From Cryptomeria japonica (lineage: Eukaryota > Streptophyta > Pinopsida > Cupressales > Cupressaceae), in the NCBI RefSeq assembly GCF_030272615.1, contig NC_081406.1:483199900-483263899 (forward strand): DNA of 64,000 nt, in the 5' to 3' direction. Positions 10,081 through 21,382 of this stretch are shown one piece after another; position 1 is the stretch's first letter; each line of letters starts with the position of its first letter. Both the position numbers and the translations under genes were made by a program. The notes below the pieces were generated by a model. The model ran no database searches, was not told the origin of the DNA, and saw only the letters and a list, made by a program, of their open reading frames with translations.

Positions 10081-11245
10081 TTCTATTTTTTGTTGGATTA
10101 AAGCAAGTTTCACTTTTTCAGGGTTTTTCTTGAATTAAATTTTGATTACGCTAACGCTAACCCTGAATTGTCTTCTGTCTGCTTGGTATTTTCACAGCCT
10201 AACCAGTTTCTTGTAGGACGCTTGTCAAAGAATTTATCAATCAAACATATGTCTGTCAAAGAATAAAAACAACATGACTATTGATACGTTGTTTTTGCAG
10301 GTTGCTATTCAAAAATTGTGTATTCTTTAATTTTTTTTAGGAACCTAACTTGCTATCTGGTTAATGAAAAAATCTGTCTTTTGTGTTTTTAGAAAATTCT
10401 GAGAGGTAGGAGAGTATTCTCTTGTCTATTTTTAGACAATCGGAAATCTAGACCCTTGAGGCATTTTATTTGTTTGAGATTTGTACATCTTTAGTAGGCC
10501 TGCCCTCCCAAGGGGTTGAAAAACTCTTAAAGACGTTACGACCGGTGTGAGGGGAATGACCTAAATGGGAAAGACAAAACACCAAGTACTCCAACCCACT
10601 ATAAAATAAACGTGATTTGATGAAAATAAAGTCAACGAAAGTGCTTGGGAATAGCTCTCCTCAGTACCTTTGGGTATATTAAACCTTGGTTTTCAAGGCT
10701 GGGAGACCTCTTAATTGAGTTTATACCTCGACGCATCGAACAAAACCCTTATTAGATCCAATTAAAATTAGAAGCTACCTGATTCACCTTCAAAAGGTTG
10801 ATAATATTTGTGCAAGAGAGATAGTAACTATCCCAAGACACTTGCCATATCATGCCACCATTAGCGTTTCAAGTTGGCTAATACGACATTGAGAATCCAT
10901 TGTGTGAGACTCAGTGGCCATATTCTAATTAGCTATTAGGTGTGTACCTAAGTAAGAAAGCAAAGATTTTCTTCTCTAAGCCAACTTCCATAGGGTTTGA
11001 ATGTTGTGATTGGAGTTACTATTTATACTGCGTGTTTTCTGTGTTTTCATCCCTGAAACTAAAACTGGAATACCAAAACTAGAGAAAACAAATCAAACAA
11101 ATCAACAACTCAGTGATAAAACTCTATCTATGTCAAAAACTAGTCTATCCCAATCAAAAATCAGTCCACCTCAGAATTGGTCATACTAAGTTGTCATACC
11201 CAGCAATTGAAAAAACTTAGAATTCTTGTCTTGTCCTGTTAATAG
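10081..11245 (+). other. Tat-A untranslated leader between arrays A1 and A2
   Basis: About 1.2 kb with no ORF of note and no protein motif. It contains ordinary leader sequence with a few GT/AG combinations that could be splice sites, but I cannot support an intron from sequence alone. Confidence 0.5.
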
Positions 11246-11522
11246 TCATACGAGCCTGATCATTTGTCGTCTTGCACCATATCCCGTGTCGTACGAGTAT
11301 TCTAAATTGTCATCCAAGCTAAATCCTCTATCGTACGAGACCAAGCAGTCTATCATTTAAGCTAAATCCTGTATCATACAAGACGAAATTGCACTAAATC
11401 TTTTATCATTCGAGACCTACCCATTTGTTGTACGGTACTAGGTAGCAATTCGTACGAAATAGAACTGTTGTCGTCTTGAAGCTTTTATACTGTCGTACGG
11501 TCTCAAAAATTCTATAGTACGA
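11246..11522 (+). repeat. Leader array A2: thirteen units of 21-22 bp
   Basis: Cores resembling TCGTACGA start at 11246, 11267, 11289, 11310, 11331, 11353, 11374, 11406, 11428, 11450, 11471, 11493 and 11515. Successive spacing is 21-22 bp except for one 32-bp step. Exact palindromes are at 11289, 11331 and 11450; others are variants such as TCATACGA and TCGTCTTG. Spacing is better conserved than sequence. Confidence 0.82.
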
Positions 11523-12028
11523 GTCTCTGATATTGCCAGTCCAGAATAGTCAAACTTGTCTAAAACAATCTACGGTAAGCCTAAAACTGGTTATCGTCCT
11601 CCAGAGCATAAACAACCTTGATAGTGTACCTCTGCTATTGCGTTGCATGATTTTGTCGATCATCTTTAAGCTAGTTCAAACAAACATCTTATCAAACCTA
11701 AATTAACTTAGATAAACGTCTTACACAGGATAGATCATTCCTGAAACCAAACCAGATCTTAGTTACTTCACTCAATCACTATGTTAAAACAAACCACTAG
11801 CTACAATTTGATCTTGACTTCTGCAACACATCTAGCTCTCGGTCCTATCGGTTACAAATGCCTGTTCAAACTAGAAATTCTTGCAGCAAAATAGACAAAG
11901 AAAAAGAAACACCCTTTTCATCAAAAGACAATCCATTCTTTATGGAAAACCCCTTTTACAATAAATTGTCCTCGTCATAGAGACTAGTTTACGATCTACC
12001 AATCTTTGGTCAACCCCTATCTCCCACC
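11523..12028 (+). other. Tat-A leader, array A2 to gag start
   Basis: About 500 bp without a recognisable coding or repeat feature, ending at the gag start codon context ACCATGTCTGGG. Confidence 0.5.
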
Positions 12029-13757
12029 ATGTCTGGGGAAAGACAAGAAAGACAAGCTAGTAAATGAGACACTCACGATGAGTTCAGCAATCATGCCACT
12101 AATAGTGATTCCTCATCGACTGAATCTGAGCTTCCTGTACCTCCCAAGGCCAAAGTACATAGATGTTAGAATGATAAAGAGTTCCAAAAAATGATGAAGG
12201 TCATCATGGCTAGGGAAAAAGAAGACTATTTCCTAGAATTAGCAAAACAAGGCACCAACCTCACTACTGGTTATAATGTGGAGGCCCTCGTCACTAAAGA
12301 GGAAGAGACACAATGGGGAAAGATAAGCAAACAAATGCAAACATTACAAATAGTGGTCACAAAATTACAAAACAAAGATAAAACACCAAAACAATATTCT
12401 CTGGACACAATATGCCCATTCCCATTTGACAAAAACCTTTACATGCCTCCATTTCCTTCAGGAGTTGAGATCCCAAAATTTGACAAATATGATGGTACCT
12501 CATATCATCAAGATCATGTCAGAGAGTTTTGTGCTGCCTGTATGGAGTTCATGCACGATCAAACATACCTCATGCACCTTTTCCCAAGAAGTTTAGGGGG
12601 TCAAGCAATGGAATGGTTGTCAAGTCTACCCAAAGGAATAAAAATGTTTGAAGAACTAATCCAACTATTTTTACAACAATACTCATACAACATTCGACAT
12701 CTTGTGACTATGATAGAGCTTTGCAATACCAAACAAAAGATAGGAGAACCCTTTCTCACTTTTCTCCAATGGTGGAGAAAGATGTTCTCTAGATATTCAC
12801 GGACTATCCCAGATCTTGAGAAAATGGATATCTTTGTCAACAACCTAATCCCTGAATCAAAGTACAGTTTCCAAATGCAAGTACATCCTTCATTCAACAA
12901 AATGGTAGATAACACCCCTAGAATGGAAGATGTGCTTATAAAAAAGGGAGATATATCGCTTTGGAAAGAAACATCGCAAGGTTCTAGTTCTAAAGAAAAG
13001 AGCAAGTATTGGAAATATGACAAAGATAATAATAGAAACATTGTTAGTGATGGAGTGGTAGATACTATCCACAATATTTAACTTGGCTAGTGGCACGCAA
13101 GTGCTCAAGGCAGCTGAAATTGCGACATAAAATCCTCCAAAGAAAACAAGAGAATGGTTTAAAGAAAAGCCTTGGCTCTCAAAACCTAAGCGTGATTTTA
13201 CCCCTCTAGATGAATCATATGAATCTGCTTTTAAAACCTTATTGGCAAATAATCTGATAACATTGCTAGACAATTCTAGACCATATGACCCAAAAATTAG
13301 ACCCAAATGGTGGAGAGAGAACAAATACTGTGACTACCATCAGAACAAGGGACATAACATAAACAACTGCATGAAACTCCGACATGAAATCCAAGATCTC
13401 ATTGACGCTGGCAAGATCATTGTTGGAAATCACATGACTAATGCTGATCATAAGGCCTTTAAAGATCCCTTATCAACTTATGAACAAGGAAATTCCTCAA
13501 AATCCAAGGGAGGAGCTAGGGTCAATTATACCTACACTAACAACGATAATGTGATCAACATGATTGAATCTTCTCAACCTGAATATTGCAATGTGATCAT
13601 AATCCAGGATCACCAAAGTCAAGCACAATCTGCTAATGCCATGACTCATGCTCAAAGGAAGATTACTCTCCCAGGAGCTAGTTCCTCAACTTTTGATCAA
13701 ACAACATCAAATCTACCAAATAGAAAAATAGACACAATCATGGCCAAATCAAAATAG
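12029..13757 (+). pseudogene. gag: Tat-A gag (capsid and zinc-knuckle regions), broken
   Basis: The start at 12029 is chosen because this frame runs, with TGA and TAG stops, into the long open stretch 12191-13081. That stretch holds the retrotransposon gag domain (YMPPFPSGVEIPKFDKYDG, later YLMHLFPRSLGGQAMEWL and a FLQWW segment). The product would form the virus-like particle. After 13081 the reading moves to another frame, where KYCDYHQNKGHNINNC forms the C-x2-H-x4-H-x4-C nucleocapsid knuckle typical of Tat gag. Tat-B encodes the same order. At least two stops and one frameshift make it non-functional. Confidence 0.88.
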
Positions 13758-14585
13758 CTGGCTTCATCATCTTCTCCTAGTTATAGTATTGTCAAAAAAT
13801 TGAAGAGAACCAATGCTCAAATCTCCATTTTGGAATTGCTTAAGATCTCTTCTGCTCATAGAGAGGTCCTAGACAAGGATTTACTTACCACCAGTGTCCC
13901 TGAAGATTTAGACGTAGATCGGTTTCAATCTATGGTGGGTCACCTGACCTCACCTCATTACCTCACTTTCTCTGAAGAAGATGATAACTCAGTGAGTCAC
14001 CCACATAACCAACCATTACACATTGAAGCCATGATCCATAAACACTGAGTTAAACATGTTTTGATAGATGGAGGCACTGGGTTGAATATCTGTACATACA
14101 ATCTACTGACACAGCTCAGATTTTCTGCAAATGTTATTGATCCAACAAAGAAAATTATAATCAAGGCTTATGATGAAGAAGAAAGAACCTCTAAGGGTCT
14201 GGTGTGGTTGCCAATCAGGGTAGGAGCTGTAGAAAGAGGTGTCATTTTTCAAGTCCTGGATCTTCATCTTTCATACAACATCTTACTGGGCAGGCCATGG
14301 ATTCATGAAATGAAAGCACTACCATCTATGTATCATCAATGCTTGAAGTTTCCTTATAATGGAGTTGAAGTCAGTATTCCTGTTGATACAAGTTATACCT
14401 ACAATGCATTAACACAGAGTGTTGATGCTTTTGTTCCTCATAATAGAGCAGCCTCTACAGCTAAAAGTTCAGAATATTTGCAGAAAGATTTAGAAAAGAA
14501 ATTGAAAATCACAAACACTGGCATGGATGGCTACAAGATAGAGCCTATACTCTCACTAATGTCTCTTCTTCCATCACTAAGATAG
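13758..14585 (+). pseudogene. Tat-A aspartic protease region, broken
   Basis: In the frame of the gag C-terminus, after a TAG at 13755-13757, comes a linker and then VLIDGGTGLNIC near 14056-14095, the aspartic protease active site with D-G-G in place of the more usual D-T/S-G. Flap-like and ILLGRPWIHEM segments follow at about 14280-14310, the conserved C-terminal protease motif. A TGA lies just before the active site (near 14046). The enzyme would cut the polyprotein. Tat-B has the same D-G-G, so it is a family trait rather than a mutation. Confidence 0.85.
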
Positions 14586-16149
14586 TTGGGAAAACCATCA
14601 GAGGCTATGAAGCCACAAAATTCAACTCCAAAGGTCATGTATGATGGTCTCTTTATACAGTCCTCTACTTCTCTTGCAGGTGAAATAGAAGAGGATGATG
14701 TTCTCAAATCGCTTTTCAAAGAAGATAGTGCAAATAAAGAAATACAACATTGTGAGAGTTCCCTGACACAATATGGTCGATGCTATAAGATGTTTCAACG
14801 TATGGGATATTCAGGTACTGGTCCTCTAGGAAAACGTCAAAAAAGTATTGTTGAACCTATTCAGTTACAAACTAAGTCTGCCAAATGATAAAGATGGACT
14901 ACGATATGATCCAAGAAAGTCATCAGATCAAAAGTGCACATGCGACCATCAATTTAAGTGGAAGAAAAAGGTAGTACCTTTAACAACACAAGAAATCAAT
15001 ACTCAACAAACTCAGGAAGAGTGTGACGATGAACAAAAAGAATTACTCACCCAGAGAGAGGAAACAAATGGTAATCAAGTTCCAGTTATATCAGCTATAA
15101 TACCACAGGAAGTAGAAGTCCTGGAGGATATGAGAGACTAAGTATACAGAATCAGAGAATTATTTTCCCCGCTGAACATTTCGGTCACATATATTGGCAG
15201 ACAACAAGTAGATGATTCAGAAACTAATTCAAATGAGTATGAATGGGGTCCTGACCATCTCTCAAATACATCTACTATAGAAACCCCTGAAGAATCCAGT
15301 GATATCATAGATGATGTACAAGAGCTGATATGCCTAAAAATGCAAAAGGAAATGGAAGAAATCAGACTAAAAAGACAAGAAGACTATGAACAACAGTTGG
15401 AGGAAGAAAAGACACGAGCAACTTCTTCACCTACCAACTCTCCCTCTAATAAGATAAGACAAATCAGGTACGAAACTAAAAAAGAAGAATTAGAAGCTAC
15501 AGAAACAGAACCAGTCATCAGTCCAGAAGAAGCTAAATGGAACAGACGATAGGGATTAACAAAACCATCAAGGTTATGTCCACAAGTGTGTCAAATACAA
15601 GTACTCAATGAACCAAATCATGAAGGAAATTGCAGCATCAAAGATGTGGGTATTGATACTATATATACTTTTACTAAGCCACTTGAAGACGAGTTGAAAA
15701 CCTCATCTTATGAATCTAATAACTCAGATAGGAGCTCTATTTATAACAACAATTATTCAAAAACACATTATGACTACTCTATCATGAATGTTGAGATGCT
15801 ATCTGCTGACCCTGTTACTGACACACCATGGTATGTAGTCTAGTCTGAAGTAAGTGACAATGCTAGAAGTAGGTTGGTTGGATTAGGTCCACTAAATACT
15901 AACATTAATTTTGATAATTGTGTCGTGACTCTTGCTGGTCTCGAGACACATACACAAGGTAGTCTTCAGGAACTCGACTAGTTGGTCCGAAGCCATGATG
16001 ATAGTACCGTGAACTCCCTTGAGCTTGTTCCAACCTTATCCTTAATACATCTGGAACTGATTGATTGTACTCTTTATAACCAACCCTTGAATGTACCTAC
16101 TTTTGCTAATGACTATACATTAGCCTATTATCTCAATATCGTCTAACCC
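14586..16149 (+). pseudogene. Tat-A protease-RT linker with a G-patch-like segment
   Basis: The linker polypeptide continues in two frames with stops. Between about 14770 and 14870 it reads KMFQRMGYSGTGPLGKRQKS followed by IVEPI, a glycine-rich G-patch-like motif (hydrophobic, then G-Y-G-x-G-x-LG and a downstream I-x-P). The same place in Tat-B holds a clearer version. G-patch domains bind nucleic acid or helicases and occur beside protease in some retroelements and betaretroviruses. The rest (15000-16149) is acidic, Glu-rich and low in motifs, as expected of a spacer. Confidence 0.65.
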
Positions 16150-17428
16150 ATGAACTCTTCCACCAGTGAACAGAGTGAAAATATGACTGAAACAAATATC
16201 AAGTATCTTAGTCGCAAAAATAAGAAAAATAAGAATAAAAGACTTGATGGCAAAAACCACATTGTGGCGGTATCAGAATCTAAAAAAGAGAAAATAAAGG
16301 ATGTACCTAAAGGTGAAAACCTCCCCAAGGCACCTGAAGGTGAGATACTTGATATACTACCAAGTCATTTCCAGAAGAGGTCTTCTATATTGATCAAGCC
16401 AACTCAGCCAGTGAACATTGGGAGTCAAGAGAGACCACACATCATTCATTTAGCTCAATCACTATCAATAGAAGAGTTAAAAGATTTCAGCAACCTTGTT
16501 TTAGAAAAGAAGATCAACTTTGCATGGACATACTCAGATATGCCAGGACTAGATCTTGATCTCATCATGCATCATCTCTCTATTACACCAGGAGTTAAAC
16601 CAGTCAAGAAAAAACTCCATAAGATGCATCCTCATGTGGCACTGTTAGTCAAAGATGAACTAGAAAAATTGCTGAAAGCTAGATTTATTAGAACTATAGA
16701 CTATGTAGAATGGATTTCAAATATATTACCTATATCAAAGGTAGACAAATCTATTAGAGAATGCATAGACTTCAGGGATCTCAACAAAGCATGTCCAAAA
16801 GATGATTTTCCATTGTCTAACATTGACATGATAGTAGATATGACTGCTGGATATGAGATGTATTCATTAATGGATGGATTCTCTGGTTACAATCAGATCA
16901 AGATAGCACCTGCAGATCAAGAAAAGACAGCTTTCACGTGTGCATGGGGAACCTTCTACTGGAACTTACCAAAGAGTAGTAACCACTATCTTCCATGATA
17001 TTATGCATAAAAACATAGAAGATTATGTTGATGACACCTTGGTAAAAACCATGAAGAGATATATGCATATTCAAGAACTACCTCATACTGGATAGAATGG
17101 AAAGATTCAAGCTCCAATTAAATCCTAAAAAGTGTGCATTTGGAGTAACATCAAGAAAATTTCTTGGTTACATAATTTCAAAAAAAAGAATTGAGGTTGA
17201 CCCTGAAAAGGCCCAAGCTATAATGGAAATGCCTCCACCCAAGAACATCAGTCAAATGAGAAGTTTATAGGGTCATCTTCAATCAATAAGGCATTTATAT
17301 CTCAGCTAGCAGATAAAGCTCAACCCTTCACAAAGGTATTAAGGAAAGGAGTTCAATACAACTAGGATAAAGATTGTGAACAACTTTTACAACAAATCAA
17401 AGAATATCTTTCTAATCCACCCATACTA
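16150..17428 (+). pseudogene. Tat-A reverse transcriptase, broken
   Basis: An open frame to 16998 covers the fingers and palm: PGVKPVKKKLHKMHP, then ECIDFRDLNKACPKDDFPL and SLMDGFSGYNQI with the first catalytic Asp. Near 16960-16985 the segment that in Tat-B encodes the conserved motif following WGTYY is missing (a short deletion) and the frame shifts. The catalytic YVDD is at 17024-17035, followed by a C-terminal part with LNPKKCAFGV and FLGYIIS. TAG stops occur near 17268 and 17362. RT would copy the element RNA to DNA. Confidence 0.9.
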
Positions 17429-17731
17429 ATGCCACCAATTCAAGGTAAGCCACTGATCCTATACATATCAGCTTCAAATACTTCATTGGGGGCACTTCTG
17501 GCACAACATGATGACAATAAAAAGGAACGCGCTATCTATTACATCAGCAAAACATTGGTGTCATATGAAATGAACTACACTATAATAGAGAAAGCATGCT
17601 TGGCATTGGTCTTTGCATCACAAAAATTAAGGCACTATATGTTGGCACACACTATTAAGTTGGTAGCTAAGATTGATCCACTCAAATATCTTCTCAGTAA
17701 AGCAACGCTTATAGGAAGACTGGCTAAATAG
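17429..17731 (+). pseudogene. Tat-A first (retroviral-type) RNase H
   Basis: The 100-residue open stretch reads PLILYISASNTSLGALLAQ through YYISKTLVSYEMNYT to LRHYMLAHTIKL, the RT-connected RNase H of Ty3/gypsy. The position of the first catalytic Asp (T-D-A-S in active enzymes) is Ser here and in Tat-B, consistent with loss of activity in a lineage that gained a second RNase H. It ends at a TAG where the next domain begins in the same frame. Confidence 0.8.
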
Positions 17732-17734
17732 GTC

Positions 17735-18421
17735 ATGGTTCTTACGGAATTTGATATCGAATATGTGGAATGCGAAGCCATCAAAGGACAGGTTATTGCA
17801 AACCAACTTGCTGATGCTCCACTTGAAGATAGTCAACCTCTACGTATAGAATTCCCAAATGAATCAATCATGCACCTTACTGAACAATCATGGAAGATGT
17901 TCTTTGATGGGTCTTTCACTCAACATGGTTCTGGTGTAGGAATAATTTTTATTACTCCTCAAAAATATTCAATTCTGAAAGCTTACAAGATTCTCTTCCC
18001 TTGCACAAACAACATTGCAGAATATAAAGCTTTGGTAAACGGGATCAAGCTGGCCATCGAATGGAAGATTGTTGAATTACACATCTATGGAGATTCTCAA
18101 CTCATTATCAACCAAATCAATGATCTATATCAAACAAGAGATGAGAAACTGATGCCTTATAAGAGAATGGTGGATGATCTCAAGAAATACTTTGCCTTCG
18201 TATCATTTCAACAGATCCCCAGAACATCAAATAGAGCAGTGGATGCAATGGCCACCTTGGCATCTATACCACAGCTACAGGAATCTAATTTTCTCTTTGA
18301 ATTCTCGGTGGAAGAGTTACATTATATTGCCTATGATTCCCCCAAGTCCCAGATGGTTTTTTTTATTATTGGACATGACTCATCTCGTTATAGCCACATT
18401 TACTCTTACTTGCATGACTAG
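17735..18421 (+). CDS. Tat-A archaeal-type RNase H domain (open)
   Basis: A 228-residue uninterrupted stretch carries the second, archaeal-like RNase H diagnostic of plant Tat elements: MFFDGSFTQHGSGVGI, FPCTNNIAEYKALVNGI, IYGDSQLIINQ and NRAVDAMATLA, so all four acidic residues (D, E, D, D) are present. It would remove the RNA strand after reverse transcription. It is part of a polyprotein, not an independent gene; upstream and downstream parts are broken. Confidence 0.85.
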   Translation: MVLTEFDIEYVECEAIKGQVIANQLADAPLEDSQPLRIEFPNESIMHLTEQSWKMFFDGSFTQHGSGVGIIFITPQKYSILKAYKILFPCTNNIAEYKALVNGIKLAIEWKIVELHIYGDSQLIINQINDLYQTRDEKLMPYKRMVDDLKKYFAFVSFQQIPRTSNRAVDAMATLASIPQLQESNFLFEFSVEELHYIAYDSPKSQMVFFIIGHDSSRYSHIYSYLHD

Positions 18422-19641
18422 GTTGTCCCTACTAATCTTTCTCGAAATGAAAAAATGAACCTAATTCGAAATGCGTCACGGTACGTCATCATTGCTAACG
18501 ACATATTCAAGTGAGGTTTAGATAATACTTTTCTTAGATGTCTAAAAACTTAGGAGTCCCAACGTGCATTATCTGAGGTTCATGAAGTTATTTGTGGATC
18601 TCATTCGAACGGTCTAACTTTAGCACGAAAACTACTAAGGGCTGGCTACTATTGGCTAGACATGGAGAAAGAAGCTATAAAATTTGCTAAAACTTGTGAA
18701 AAGTGCCAACTGCATGGGCACCTTACCCATGCTCCAACAAGGGATCTCATTCCCTTTGTGACACAATGGCCCTTTCAACAGTGGGCATTTGATCTAATTT
18801 GCTAAATATATCCTACATCATCTAACCGACAAAAAATTATCATCACTGCCACTGAGTACTTCACTAAGTGGGTAGAAGCGGTTCCACTCATCAAAGAAAC
18901 CGACAAACAAGTAGCTCTATTTATTCTTAATTATATCATCTATAGTTATGGTATACCTTCATCCATTATAACTGACAATGGAGGATAGTTCAAGAACAAA
19001 GACCTAAATGAACTCTGTGAGAAATTCAAAATCAAAACAACACTGGTCATCAATATATTACCCTCAAGGTAATGGACAAGAAGAGGCATCTAACAAAAAC
19101 CTATTGACTCTCTTGCACAGAACAATGAACAAATCTGGGAAGGATTGGCATCTGCAGCTCAATCCTGCATTGTGGGCTTATAGAACAAGTATTAGAACAC
19201 CTACTAGGGCTACACCTTTTTCTTTGTTGTATGGGTCCGAAGTAGTATTACCTATTGAGGTGGAAATACCATCTCTAAGAGTTTCTTTGCAAGGTCTTGT
19301 TACTGGTGAAGAATATAGAATATCTAGATTGCAAGAGCTTGAATTATTGGATGAGCATTGGCAAGTGGCATTTGATCATCTTAGAGTGTACCAAAAGAGA
19401 ATGTCTAGAGGATATAACAAAAAGATTCGACACTGAGAATTTGAGGTTGGCGACCTAGTTCTAAGAGAATATCCTAAAAATCAACAGTTTCGAGACAACA
19501 AAGGGAAGTTCGAACCCAACTGGCTGGGTCCCTATATCATTACTGCAACTTTTGGCTCTGGTGCCTATCAACATTGAACATCGGAAGGAGAACAGCTCTG
19601 CAAACCAATCAACACCATCCATCTAAAGAAATTCTTCACTT
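18422..19641 (+). pseudogene. Tat-A integrase, broken
   Basis: The zinc-binding N-terminus reads EVHEVICGSH and later CEKCQ (HHCC). The core has Asp in QWAFDLI, Asp in ITDNGG and Glu in GNGQEEASNK, so the D-D-E residues remain. A TAA follows the first Asp motif and a TAG follows ITDNGG, and the last ~140 residues (19008-19436) are in another frame. A C-terminal NWLGPYII (GPF/Y module) is at about 19518-19541. Integrase would insert the cDNA. Stops and shifts make this copy inactive. Confidence 0.88.
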
Positions 19642-19679
19642 AAATATTCTCTACTCTAGTAGCCTATACAGCTAAAAAG

Positions 19680-19829
19680 TCCTAAAGAAATCCTAAAAAT
19701 ATAAAAAAAGTCCCGAAGAAATCATAAAAATTAGAAAAAGTCCTGAAAAAATCTTAAAAACCAGAAAAAGTCCTGAAGAAATCATAAAAATCAGAAAAAG
19801 TCCTGAAGAAATCAAAAAAAAAGATTGAG
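19680..19829 (+). repeat. 30-bp minisatellite, five copies, downstream of integrase
   Basis: The unit begins TCCTGAAGAAATC and recurs with starts at 19680, 19711, 19741, 19771 and 19801. The same unit with the same period occurs in Tat-B at 27611-27740 in that element's sense orientation. Confidence 0.85.
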
Positions 19830-21180
19830 AAAATGCCTTGGTGAAAACCTGGTAAATAGGCACCTTGGTAAAAAAAATAAAAATGAATCTCTGCCAAGCA
19901 GGTGAAAACCTGGTAAACATGCGCCTCTTGTACTCAAGCGCTCCATCTATCAACACAACATTGGCATTCCCGCTTTCCTACATATTTGCTTTCACTTGTA
20001 AATATTTCAGTCACTTTTGTGACATCCTGGTTCATTGGAACCCTCATGGCTTGAAACTGATCAATTTCCTAGTCTTAGGTTAATTGACAAGAGCACATTA
20101 TATGTCCTAAACAATATCAACCAAGTCAACCTTACGTCAGTGAAACCTGGTCGTCCACTCTGAGTCAGTTACCTATCTCTTGACTACTGAAGAGTTTTAT
20201 CACTGAGTTAACAAGCAAAACAACATAACGGAAAACAATCACTAAATAGTTTGAGCAATGCTTAAAATTTTTCTTTGTGTGCTGTCTTTTATATTGGTTT
20301 TCTATTATTATCCCTCTGAGTAAATCGAGGAAGTCTATCTCTACTAAGAGGAGCAAGGATTGGGGGCATAATATTTTCTTGTTTTCCAGCTTGTAGGAAT
20401 GATCCCAATGATCTGGAAACATCTAAATTAGTTGGGTGTCTATGATAAGAGCCTTCACATCAAGGTGAAATCGCCTCACATACCTCAACTCCGCTTATTT
20501 GAATGCTACAGGGAGGTTCCCATCATTTCTTTGTCTGTTTTGAGGGAATTTCTTTATTGTGCAGTCCGGGTCCATGCGTAATTTGTCCAAGGATATGAAT
20601 GAGGAAAAAGGGGTCATTGTGGACAAGATAATTAATATTGCACATAAAAAGAAAGTAACTCTAATCTGCCTGTTGTGGTTGTAAAATGCTCAATGATGAA
20701 AATTAAGCTTTTCAAAATCTAGTGACTAGGTTTAGGTTGCATTGTGCATCTCATTTTGCATTTCATTCTGCATCTTGTGAATTTAAAGTGATTTCAGTAT
20801 GGTAACAATGATCTCCTTATCTTCAGAATGAGAGTTGGAAGCATCATCATTTCTTAGCTAAGTGGTCTTTTTTCATCATTGTTCCGATCGAGTACTTGTG
20901 ATTTGAGATGTTAGCTGCATACATAACCATCTTATATAGATTCATACATTTCATTATTTGCATTCATCTTATTGCATAAAAAAAAGAAAAATTTGCATTA
21001 CTCATTGCTCATTCACATTCATTTATTTGCATATGAAAAGAAAGAAACATATACGTCCATGATCATTTGCATTACATACATTCATACTAAATTAGAAATG
21101 CATACATGTAGAATAAAGCATATAGAAAACATCTCAAAAATCAAATAAACACAAGTATAATGAAGTCAAATCGGATCTTG

Positions 21181-21183
<3 letters not shown>
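19830..21183 (+). other. Tat-A 3' non-coding region
   Basis: About 1.35 kb between the minisatellite and a CA tract. A GGTGAAAACCTGGTAAA sequence occurs twice (near 19841 and 19908). No ORF with protein features or RNA gene is seen. Confidence 0.5.

Positions 21184-21252
<69 letters not shown>
21184..21252. repeat. (CA)n microsatellite, about 34 units
   Basis: An uninterrupted AC/CA run followed by CATATATCG. An apparent minus-strand Cys-Val repeat ORF here is only a translation of the microsatellite. Confidence 0.98.
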
Positions 21253-21257
<5 letters not shown>

Positions 21258-21382
21258 CGTATCAAGTCTAAGAGTACAAAATGATGTCCAATGACATGTA
21301 TAAACTCCCATCGGAGCAAGAATCGTATGGCTACAAAAAATGGGTGTGTCTACAAAAAATATCTGAGCTACAAAAAGAATAT

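Noticed and set aside
19693-19956. Minus-strand ORF with a repeated SSGLFLIF peptide
   Set aside because: It is produced by the 30-bp minisatellite, whose period happens to be a multiple of three; no other coding evidence.
21134-21319. Minus-strand ORF rich in Cys-Val
   Set aside because: It is a translation of the (CA)n microsatellite.
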